DNA of 64,000 nucleotides from Puia dinghuensis (GTDB lineage: Bacteria; Bacteroidota; Bacteroidia; Chitinophagales; Chitinophagaceae): NCBI GenBank assembly GCA_026225275.1, contig JAMFSL010000006.1, forward strand, positions 1 to 64,000, in the 5' to 3' direction. Below the pieces are notes generated by a model. That model was not told where the DNA came from. It did no database searches and worked only from the letters and a program-made list of their open reading frames with translations. The translations under genes and the position numbers were made by a program. Below are positions 38,737 through 47,463 of the stretch, one piece after another (the first letter of the stretch is position 1; every line of letters begins with the position of its first letter).

Positions 38737-41700
38737 CTAATACTGAAATCCTAATTTTAGCAGCACCATCCCGCCATCAGTCCCCTCAGCATAACAGGCA
38801 GACAACACCATCCGCCTCAGCGGGCTGATCCATATCCCACCCCCATAACCGTCATGCCACTCCTCGCTGGATTGCCCCTGTTGCCAGACCCTGCCGATAT
38901 CGTTGAAGAACTGAAGCCCCAGCGAACCCGGGAAAAGATAGGTCCGGAATTCAGCCAGTTTCACCCGCACATCGAAGTTGTGGAAAAATTCTTCGTCACC
39001 CGTAAAGCGATATTTCCGGTATCCCCGCAGATCTTCCAGCGCTCCCAGCGTCTGCGCCTCATAAAACTCATATTGACCAAATGTCCTGCCCCATCCCACC
39101 CTCGTGGCCAGTACCAGGTCCGCCTTAGTGCTGAAACTGGTGTATAAAGCCAGCGATGAATTCAGCTTCGAATAGGGATGGCTCTCCCCGTTCAGGCCGC
39201 CATAGCTGCTAAATTGATTTTGCCAGAAAATTCCCCGGGAAGGCATGATCTTGTCATTTCGGTTGTCGATCACTGCCGAGAGTCGCCCACCGGCATATAT
39301 CCGGTCTCTGTATAAGTCTGACCGGTTCAACCCGTTCACGGTGAACTGATCTATATAGCGACCTACATTATCCGTGCTGTCCATCGTAAAATATTCTAAC
39401 GCCGGGCCTGCCGCCACAGACAATATACCCAGCCTCCGCCGTAGTTGCATGTCGGCCTCATAGCTGTTGTAACGCGCCCGATAATAGCGTACCCCGTCCT
39501 TGGTGTCCTTCTCATAAACACTCTCGTTTCCAAAGCCGAAGAAATTGACGGTGTTTTCCGGCGCCCGGATATCCAGGTGCGCCAGCAGATCCGCCCGGCC
39601 GACCGCATGAATAGACTCGAAAGAATATTTGAAAGCATAGGCCTTCGTCGCCAGCGAATGATCCAGCGATAAAATATGCAGCTGTTTATAAGGCTCCTTA
39701 TCGAACCCCTGTACGGTATAGTGGAACTGCAACCCCAGAAATACTCCATCGTCGGGGTTATAGGCCACATCCAGCAATGGCGCCAGCACATTGTATTTAA
39801 AGCCCAGCCTGTTCACCGAATTCACCGCCGGATCACCCGACAAGAGTACCCGCCGCGCACCATCTCCCTCAAAAGCTGTTTCTACAGAGTCTTTCCGTTC
39901 CCCTTGCTCCTTCTCGCCTTTCACTCCCTGCGCCGCCGTCCCCACCGAATCTTTCCGTTCCACCCCTTCTTTCAAATCATAGATCCGCGTCTTCCCTGCC
40001 GGCGCCTTCGCCTCCGTGATGAAAAGATCCTTCCCCGGACCACCGATCAGTCGCACGACGATTCCCCCGCCTCCTGCCCCATAGCTATGGAAAACATCAT
40101 CCCCGCCGCGCCCATACAACCTCACCTCCTTCGACTCATCAGCCAGGAATACCCGCTTATACAACACTTTATTATGTTCCCCGTCCTTGTTGATCTTGTA
40201 GACCGTCACCGTCACCGAATCACGACCCCGCTCAATATCGAACCATTCTCTTTTATCACTGCCATAAATACTCACCACCTCAGCCAGGAATCGATAATAC
40301 GTCATCATCTCCTCCACATAATACTGCCTCCTTGCCTTCAATTTGGCAGCGATCGAAGCCAGCGAATAAGGATGCACCGGCGCAGGTTGCAGACTCAACG
40401 CATAATCGATCAGCGAATCCGTCATGGTAGCCAGGACCGCCTCCGCCATCGTGCGCCAGTCTTTTCCCGTCAGTTCAGTCAGATAGTTGTGATCGAAATT
40501 CCGGGCATTATAGTTGAAGGTCCTGATATTCCTTGCCTTCGGCCGGAACCCTTGTAACTGCGGCGACACCCAGTCGGAGCCGGCAAAATGAGGAATTAAA
40601 CCCTGGTTGATAAAAAAAGGCTGATCCCTGTCTCGGGGCACCGGCGAGAACGTCTTACCCTTTCCGTTATCATCCGCCTCCCAACGCCACTGATCCTCAT
40701 GCCTGTCGAAGTCCATGACAAACATATCCAACAACCGCGCCTGTAAAGCCTTTCGCTGATCGATGGAATTGTCATTGTCTTCCTGTAGCTTTTTCTCCAT
40801 ATCAGGCGTACTATAGGTCTTCTTCCCATTGCCCGGCTCCCTCTCCTCCAGGAAACAAAACACATTGGCGAAATCACTCCTGAATTTCCCCAGCCGCGGA
40901 TCATCAGGGACAAAGACCAGTTGCGGACTCGCATGCGGTACCCGCAATGCACTGGCCAATGGCGGAATAGATAACGCCGCATAAGGGTAACTGGCAGAAA
41001 CGCCATCCGTGACCAGATCCTTCACAAAGGCCGCCCCTACCAAAGCCTGGGGCAGCGCCGCATCCGTAATATATTTTTCGACACCCCGCAGGACATATTG
41101 CGTGCCCGCTGCATTTTCCAGCCGTAATGATCGGGTCTCAGTGCCACCCCCACGCTGCAAAGGTTTCCAACCAGTGAGGTCGAATACCTTTACCCTAACC
41201 GGCGCAGCCCATTCCTTCCGGTAATTGTCGCCGATCAGGAACCGCTTCAGGCCGCCGGCCAAAAAATAAGAGGCGGGAGTCACAGTCACAGAATCCGGAA
41301 AGGTACGCGCAAGGGCCACCGTATCGCGCACCGGCGGCGGCAGCGGCGGCAGTCCTGCGATATAAGCCGTTTGATCCAGATCTTTCGCATCCACCGTATA
41401 GAATTTGATGGCCGACCGGCCGCTCTCGCATTGCTCAATCACCGCAAATCCCTGATCGGACCGGGCAAATAAAGAATGGTCTCCCATCTTTACCCTCGCC
41501 GTCGTTGCCCCTGCCCCGCTAACGATATAATAGACACTATCCTGTCCTAATAATTGCAGCGTATGCTCATGACCCGCCACATGCACAATGTTCGGGTGTC
41601 CTTTGATCACCGCTTCCACCTGCTCCCGCAGTTCTTTGTACCGGGGATTACGCGTATCCTGCACATTGCCGAAAACGCCTCTGGCCAATGGGTAGACCGA

Positions 41701-42462
41701 TCCGATCACCGGCAAGGGAATATACAGACCAGAGCTCCAGTCCGTCAGCGGGAAGATATGTTGTTCGAAAGTGAAATATCCGCCATGTTCCCCATGTGTA
41801 TAGAAGGGGTGATGCATGGCCAGTACGATCAACTTGTCAGGATAGGTACTGACAATGTCTTTCAGGGCATCGACGATGGATTTCTCATCCCGGCAATCAC
41901 AGCTGCTTCGCAGGCCGGGCCGGTCATCCTCCTGCTGCAACCACCACTCGCTGTCCATAAAGACCAGCACCATCTTATCGCCCACGGGTAGAGCTACCGG
42001 TCCCGGACAACCGTCTTTCGGCAGCATCTCTACGTTGGCCATACCCGTCGAATCCAGGTACGTTTCTTCATTCCTCAGCTGCTGCCAGCCGCCGGAACGC
42101 CCCTCCCGCCAGTCATGGTCGCCCGGGACAAAGAAAGCCTTCGCTTTTTTGCCTGCAACGACGGATACCTCATCACCTAGTATCCGGATGGCCTCTTCCC
42201 TGCTGGCGCTCCCTTCCGGCGGCATCCCGCCGGGATATATATTGTCACCAAGATAGATCAGCATATTGGCCGTATCGTTCCAGTCCACATGCGCACGCAG
42301 CCAGTCACACACCGGCTGATGCCCGTTAATCAAGGTACCCGCATCCCCTACCAGGAACAACCGCCGCACCACAGGGTCTCGCGCCGTGTCTTGCCCGTAC
42401 GCCCCCTCCAGCATCAAGATGAATAATATACACAGCCCGATCGCCGACATCATTTTTCTCAT
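38737..42462 (-). CDS. metallophosphoesterase with internal kinase-like segment and C-terminal BamA-like outer-membrane barrel
   Basis: LVGDAG, YLGDNIYPGG, PGDHDWREG, HHPFYTHGEHGG, AGHEHTLQ; middle DFDRHEDQWRW...PRDRDQPFF; C-terminal FNDIGRVWQ...GYGGGIWISPLRRMVLSACYAEG...LKLGFQY. Confidence 0.88.
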   Translation of the reverse strand: MRKMMSAIGLCILFILMLEGAYGQDTARDPVVRRLFLVGDAGTLINGHQPVCDWLRAHVDWNDTANMLIYLGDNIYPGGMPPEGSASREEAIRILGDEVSVVAGKKAKAFFVPGDHDWREGRSGGWQQLRNEETYLDSTGMANVEMLPKDGCPGPVALPVGDKMVLVFMDSEWWLQQEDDRPGLRSSCDCRDEKSIVDALKDIVSTYPDKLIVLAMHHPFYTHGEHGGYFTFEQHIFPLTDWSSGLYIPLPVIGSVYPLARGVFGNVQDTRNPRYKELREQVEAVIKGHPNIVHVAGHEHTLQLLGQDSVYYIVSGAGATTARVKMGDHSLFARSDQGFAVIEQCESGRSAIKFYTVDAKDLDQTAYIAGLPPLPPPVRDTVALARTFPDSVTVTPASYFLAGGLKRFLIGDNYRKEWAAPVRVKVFDLTGWKPLQRGGGTETRSLRLENAAGTQYVLRGVEKYITDAALPQALVGAAFVKDLVTDGVSASYPYAALSIPPLASALRVPHASPQLVFVPDDPRLGKFRSDFANVFCFLEEREPGNGKKTYSTPDMEKKLQEDNDNSIDQRKALQARLLDMFVMDFDRHEDQWRWEADDNGKGKTFSPVPRDRDQPFFINQGLIPHFAGSDWVSPQLQGFRPKARNIRTFNYNARNFDHNYLTELTGKDWRTMAEAVLATMTDSLIDYALSLQPAPVHPYSLASIAAKLKARRQYYVEEMMTYYRFLAEVVSIYGSDKREWFDIERGRDSVTVTVYKINKDGEHNKVLYKRVFLADESKEVRLYGRGGDDVFHSYGAGGGGIVVRLIGGPGKDLFITEAKAPAGKTRIYDLKEGVERKDSVGTAAQGVKGEKEQGERKDSVETAFEGDGARRVLLSGDPAVNSVNRLGFKYNVLAPLLDVAYNPDDGVFLGLQFHYTVQGFDKEPYKQLHILSLDHSLATKAYAFKYSFESIHAVGRADLLAHLDIRAPENTVNFFGFGNESVYEKDTKDGVRYYRARYNSYEADMQLRRRLGILSVAAGPALEYFTMDSTDNVGRYIDQFTVNGLNRSDLYRDRIYAGGRLSAVIDNRNDKIMPSRGIFWQNQFSSYGGLNGESHPYSKLNSSLALYTSFSTKADLVLATRVGWGRTFGQYEFYEAQTLGALEDLRGYRKYRFTGDEEFFHNFDVRVKLAEFRTYLFPGSLGLQFFNDIGRVWQQGQSSEEWHDGYGGGIWISPLRRMVLSACYAEGTDGGMVLLKLGFQY

Positions 42463-42479
42463 TCGTCAGCTTAGTTTGG

Positions 42480-45400
42480 TTAAGGTTGATAAGCAAACTC
42501 CAGCACATTGGCATTGCCCTCTCCTCCCTCATTGGAAATGTACATATTGCCCTGCTTGTCGAATGCCAGCCCCTCCGGCTGCTTGAACAGCACAGGATTC
42601 AATGGATAAATATTTTTGACTTTCCACTGGTCATCCAGCACTAGCAAGGCCTTATTGACACTGCTAATTATATACCATTCGTGCGTCAGGGGATGCCGCG
42701 CCAGACAGGAAGGATGAAACTTCACCGTTTTGTGAATGCTCGTCAGTTTATCCGCCGGTACCTCTACCTTGAAATGCTGCGTGATCGCCAGCGCCCCACC
42801 CGCTCCATATTGCAGCACATACCCCGACACCTCCTTCTGCTGGTCATCATCCGCACAGTTCTTGCACAAAGCGATCAATCGGCCGCCCTCATCCCCATAC
42901 AACCCTTCATACTCGCCCGCCGGCAGGATATGTTCATAGGCCCGCACCGCTTTCGACAGCCCTTCACCACCATCCTTCGACCCCCTTGAACCGCGCACCG
43001 CGTCGACCGGCATAACAAACAGACTCCCATCACTCCGCAACACCACGAACTCCTTGTCGTTTAGCACTGTCACATCCTCATAATCCCCATGCTTGCCAAA
43101 CTTGTGATAAGGAAATTTCGCACCCCCGGGATGAAAATAGAACAGCTTTCCCGTCTCATCCTCTATCGCATACATCGTATCGGGATCGTTTCGCAGAAAA
43201 GTGATCCCCGAAATCTCCCTCAACGGCTCCGGCATAACATATTTCTTCGGCGCCGCCAGGTTATATCCATGCGGTCCGGGCGGAGCAACGGCCTCAACCC
43301 GCGAAGTTTTTTGCGACGGCTTATCCCGATCCCGACACCCACCCAGCGCAGAGAATACCCATAACAACAGAACCATAACCATAACCACCTCGGCCATTTT
43401 CACTCCCACCCTCAATGCCCGCAATCCGGTGACCCCCTGTAATTCCTCGAGTTCCAGATTCTCCACCTCCTGCTTCAACAATTGCTTCTCCTGCAGATAT
43501 TTGATATACCCCGCATATTCTTCAGCCTCCTTATCGTTGAAATAAATGATGGCAATAGTGCCCGGCTGTGTCAGCCGCTCATTCGTATCCCGCACATGTA
43601 CCTTGTCGATCCGCTTCTTGACCATCTGGTACCGGATATTATACCCCCCTTCGACATCGAAACGCCTTTCATCCTTCCGGAAGCTTATATCTATCGACTG
43701 TGTATGCACAAAAATCAATTGCGTCGTCACCATCGGCTCTGTCACCCCCGGGAATAACCCATTCGTCAGCCTCGCAATCGTAGCCATACTGTTCAGCTGC
43801 CACAACCGCAGATTATGCAGGTACAGGACGTCAAACGGTTTGTCCGGCGCAATCGACTGCCCCGTATAGATGTCATACTCCACTCCATCCGTACGGAATT
43901 TCTCGAAATAACAGGGATAAGAGCGCTGTAATTCATCGTTAGCTTCTTCCAGGTGCTGATTGGTCGTTTGATTGATGAGTTGTATCGATCTCTCCAGGTC
44001 ACGCCGGTTCCGGAAAGCAATACCCTCTTCCGGATCGATAGCTTTTAGATAGGGCTCCAGCAATGGAACCATATCCGGCCTGCTGCTGGCGAAGTGCTCC
44101 AGGAAGGCCCCTGCCTCTTCGGAGATGAAAGTATGGAGATTCAGCTCATCCGCTGTCGTCATCCCTCCTTCCAGCGCCCGCTGCCATTGATGACAATGAT
44201 AGATCATCTCCTCCAACAGTTTCAGTTCCACCGCCCGGTACAAAGCCTCAAGGGTTTCAGTCAGGATCCCGAACTGCGTTTGCAGATCCTGCCGCAACGC
44301 ACCATTCCGGCCGATCGTAGAATTGCGGATGTCTATGGCGCCATACAAAGGATAGACCTTCTTGAAATAGATCGTCCCGACAGCCGGCGATTCACCCATT
44401 CGCCGCTGCTGCTCGAACTGCCAGGCGGCCTCGTTGAACTTCCATTCCACCGCCGGTTGCAGCGAAGTGAAATTCTCTTTGATGATCGTTTTGATCCGGT
44501 CGTCGAATTCATCGCTGGCCCGCTGTAATAACTGCGCCAGCAGGGGAATGACGACATCCAGCCGTGACAACAATGCAGCGTCCGGCATCCCGGCCTTCCG
44601 CGAGGCGATTTCCAGCACCCCCGCCAGCCTGTTATTGTAAAAGACAGGCATCAGCCCATAACCCCGTATCCCCGCACGCCGCAAGGATCCCAGGAAAAAA
44701 GGCTCGCCTTCCTGGTAGTCAGGGAACGTCTCATATAAGATCATGCGCGGCTCCCGCATATAATTGTCGAACAGCTCCAGGTAATTCGCCTCTTGCTGCG
44801 GCTCACTTTCCGCAGCCGCTCCCAGCGCACTATGATGACAGCTATCGCCGGAAAAAACCGGCCGGCCGTTGATCTTCAGGAAAGGCATCAGCCCGAATTC
44901 GACATCCTTCGTGCCGCTCAGGATCTGCAAAAGCCCCATCACTTCATCATGGGTAGACCCAAGGTCACAGTGCGCAGGATCCAGGATCAGCGACTTGATA
45001 TTGTTGATCACATAAGCCGTCGTCACATCCGTCACCGTAATGGCAGCAATACCCTGGAACTGGAAGTCCGCTATCGGCAGGTGCTCCATCAACCACAAGA
45101 CGATCTCCGATGCTGGCCGGTGTGAAGGAAATTGCTGCCAATCGACCACCGGCAGCAGTCCCTTCGACACAACATCTACAAACCGGGTATCGATATTCAA
45201 CCGGTAAAAACTCGGCAGCCCGGTACGCTCATTGGGCAGCGAACGGATCAGACTGTCACCGGTAGAAAAGGAAATACTATATAATCGGGACAGGATCACC
45301 GAATAGATCAACTCCAGGTTCAGCTTCCTGCGTTCCCTGTCCTCCTTGTCGACCATACTGGCCCTGACCTGACCAGTGACAGGATCCAGCAATAGATCAT

Positions 45401-45746
45401 AGAAGGCATTCGTGCCATAGACGATCGACGGTTGCATCGGTATCGATAACGCCCACAGATTGTCCCGCTCATCGGCAATCGCCGGGAAAATACTGGAATA
45501 GACCAGTTCCATCAGATCCGCGTAGTTCTGCATCTCCTCCGGCTCCAATAGGTCCTTACCTAGCAAGCGCTCTTCAAAATGATGGATCAGGAAATCGAAA
45601 TACCGCACCTTCTGCGTTTTTTCACGCTGCCGCCGCTCCTTCATAAACCGGATGAAAGCGCGGAAAGACAACCGGGTGTCCAGTTGACTACCTCCCTCCG
45701 GATCTTTTATAATATGAACGATGGAATTCTTCATAACAGCCGTCAA
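42480..45746 (-). CDS. GAF-domain-like protein fused in frame to an SdiA-regulated/beta-propeller-like lipoprotein
   Basis: Residues 1-~770: GAF-like segments with YFKKVYPLYGAIDIRNSTIGRNGAL. From residue 784: signal/lipobox MAEVVMVMVLLLWVFSALGGC, then ISGITFLRNDPDTMYAIEDE...PEGLAFDKQGNMYISNEGGEGNANVLEF. Confidence 0.75.
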   Translation of the reverse strand: MTAVMKNSIVHIIKDPEGGSQLDTRLSFRAFIRFMKERRQREKTQKVRYFDFLIHHFEERLLGKDLLEPEEMQNYADLMELVYSSIFPAIADERDNLWALSIPMQPSIVYGTNAFYDLLLDPVTGQVRASMVDKEDRERRKLNLELIYSVILSRLYSISFSTGDSLIRSLPNERTGLPSFYRLNIDTRFVDVVSKGLLPVVDWQQFPSHRPASEIVLWLMEHLPIADFQFQGIAAITVTDVTTAYVINNIKSLILDPAHCDLGSTHDEVMGLLQILSGTKDVEFGLMPFLKINGRPVFSGDSCHHSALGAAAESEPQQEANYLELFDNYMREPRMILYETFPDYQEGEPFFLGSLRRAGIRGYGLMPVFYNNRLAGVLEIASRKAGMPDAALLSRLDVVIPLLAQLLQRASDEFDDRIKTIIKENFTSLQPAVEWKFNEAAWQFEQQRRMGESPAVGTIYFKKVYPLYGAIDIRNSTIGRNGALRQDLQTQFGILTETLEALYRAVELKLLEEMIYHCHQWQRALEGGMTTADELNLHTFISEEAGAFLEHFASSRPDMVPLLEPYLKAIDPEEGIAFRNRRDLERSIQLINQTTNQHLEEANDELQRSYPCYFEKFRTDGVEYDIYTGQSIAPDKPFDVLYLHNLRLWQLNSMATIARLTNGLFPGVTEPMVTTQLIFVHTQSIDISFRKDERRFDVEGGYNIRYQMVKKRIDKVHVRDTNERLTQPGTIAIIYFNDKEAEEYAGYIKYLQEKQLLKQEVENLELEELQGVTGLRALRVGVKMAEVVMVMVLLLWVFSALGGCRDRDKPSQKTSRVEAVAPPGPHGYNLAAPKKYVMPEPLREISGITFLRNDPDTMYAIEDETGKLFYFHPGGAKFPYHKFGKHGDYEDVTVLNDKEFVVLRSDGSLFVMPVDAVRGSRGSKDGGEGLSKAVRAYEHILPAGEYEGLYGDEGGRLIALCKNCADDDQQKEVSGYVLQYGAGGALAITQHFKVEVPADKLTSIHKTVKFHPSCLARHPLTHEWYIISSVNKALLVLDDQWKVKNIYPLNPVLFKQPEGLAFDKQGNMYISNEGGEGNANVLEFAYQP

Positions 45747-45759
45747 TAAAGTGAATCAC

Positions 45760-47154
45760 TCATTTTTGTGGATAGACCAACGCAGCGATCAGAAAGGAAA
45801 TCACCGATGCGATCAACCCATACATGAACACGTTGTAGGACAACCGTAGCCACCGATATTTTTTGCCCAACGCAATCCCCTGGTAATAAACATCCCGGAT
45901 AAGGCTGCCGTAAAGGAAATCCCGGTCTTCCATCAGTTGCAGCATCCCCCCCGCATATTCTTCCAGGCTCATCTTGTAAAAATTACCGAAAAACAGCAGG
46001 TTGACCTTCTTTTCTTCCAGGTCCTCGGGAGTGAACTTGCCCGGCGGAATATGCGGCCGGGTCGCCAGGATGGAAAAAATGATGGTCACCAGATTGACAG
46101 TGAGTAGAATGATGGCCGGAACGGCCAGGTTAGTATGATCTTCGATCTTCCGCAGCAACAGGCTCAACAGGACAGAAATGATGATCGAGTTGACCTGTAT
46201 CAGGATATGCGCCTTGCTGTCCGCCTGCGAGCTCAGCCGTTGATTATTATTCGAGGTGATCCGGAAAACCGTATCGATCCCCCGACCCGGATCTTTTTTC
46301 TTGACTTTCTTCCCCTTCTCCGCCGTTGTCGGCAGCTGGCTCTCCTGTGCGTCTTCTACCTGCAAATGCTTGCGCACCAATTTCTCTACCCCATCGGAGG
46401 AATGGCCTCCTCCAGGCATCTTTCCTCCTCCGGGCAGCGTCCCTCCCCCCGGGCCTCCCACACTTGCCTGCTCCCCTATGCCCATACCCTTCTCAGTGGC
46501 CGTCGTCACTACGCCGCCCCGCTCTTCTGCCCCATGTCGCTCATGCTCATGCTCATGCTCCTCCTCCTTATGCTTCAACTGCGCCAGATTCTCCCGCTGC
46601 TTGTCATTTAGCAGGAGCCGGCAGAAATCCGTATAATATTGATGGCCTTCCAGTAACCGGATGGCAGATTTCCGCCAATCCTCCTTACTGATCTTGTCAT
46701 GCCGCAACGCCTCCGCCTCCTTTCGCATCAGCTTGTTACGCTCCTCGAAATCACTCGTCCCCAAATGGACGAGATCCGCGTCGCAAACAATTTGCTCAGT
46801 CAGGCTGACCGCCCGCTGCGGTATTTGAGTGGCCAGAATGCACTTCCGGATACCATCGACTACAGTCGGTTCCACCCCCGTCCCCTTCATATAGTCCTCC
46901 GCCAGTTTCGCCCCCCTTTCCTCATGACCCGCAGCTCCGCCCGTAAAATACCCGATATCATGGAACCACGCGGCTACCTGTACAATAAAAAGATCCGTTT
47001 CGTTTAAGTTATAATGCCGCGCAATCTGCGTAGCGGCCTTCTCGACCTGCTCGGTGTGGTATAAATTGTGATAGATAAGGTGGTCGTCGGCGTGCGTATC
47101 AAAATAAGTCCTTACATAATGCTGTGCCTGTTCTGTTATGCTTCTATAGTCCAT
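45760..47154 (-). CDS. HD-domain hydrolase fused to Pycsar-type transmembrane effector domain (PycTM/DUF5706-like)
   Basis: HD motifs YHTEQV, AAWFHDIGYFTG, CDADLVHLG; C-terminal ADSKAHILIQVNSIIISVLLSLLLRKI...VPAIILLTVNLVTIIFSILATRP and a final TM helix. Confidence 0.85.
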   Translation of the reverse strand: MDYRSITEQAQHYVRTYFDTHADDHLIYHNLYHTEQVEKAATQIARHYNLNETDLFIVQVAAWFHDIGYFTGGAAGHEERGAKLAEDYMKGTGVEPTVVDGIRKCILATQIPQRAVSLTEQIVCDADLVHLGTSDFEERNKLMRKEAEALRHDKISKEDWRKSAIRLLEGHQYYTDFCRLLLNDKQRENLAQLKHKEEEHEHEHERHGAEERGGVVTTATEKGMGIGEQASVGGPGGGTLPGGGKMPGGGHSSDGVEKLVRKHLQVEDAQESQLPTTAEKGKKVKKKDPGRGIDTVFRITSNNNQRLSSQADSKAHILIQVNSIIISVLLSLLLRKIEDHTNLAVPAIILLTVNLVTIIFSILATRPHIPPGKFTPEDLEEKKVNLLFFGNFYKMSLEEYAGGMLQLMEDRDFLYGSLIRDVYYQGIALGKKYRWLRLSYNVFMYGLIASVISFLIAALVYPQK

Positions 47155-47279
47155 GGCCCGTGTTTTTCTGAAAAGGTTCGTAACAGCTAAGACCCAAGTT
47201 AACGAATATTATTCCTTTTCGAAAATCCCTCACCAGATCGGGGCCCCAAGCGTTGCGGCAGCCTATTCCGCAGCCAGCT

Positions 47280-47463
47280 TATTCCTGCCCGCCCGACCGC
47301 AGCGCTGTCGCTTAGAGCTTCGGCACTGAACTTCGTCGGGGCGTCGTCCCTTGCCCCGTCCTCGTTCGTACCCTTCGAGACTCGGGTACGTCCCTCGCCT
47401 TCCCTCGCTCGTACCCTTCGGTTACCTCGGGTATATCGGACGCTCTCGCGTCCTCTCCCCGAA
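47280..47463. repeat. dispersed intergenic repeat, copy B
   Basis: attcctgcccgcccgaccgcagcgctgtcgcttagagcttcggca ... ttccctcgctcgtacccttcggttacctcgggtatatcgg; shared with copies at 22201 and 56286. Confidence 0.7.

Noticed and set aside
39676-40557. 293-aa plus-strand ORF opposite the metallophosphoesterase/BamA gene
   Set aside because: Low-complexity Arg/His/Pro-rich shadow ORF.
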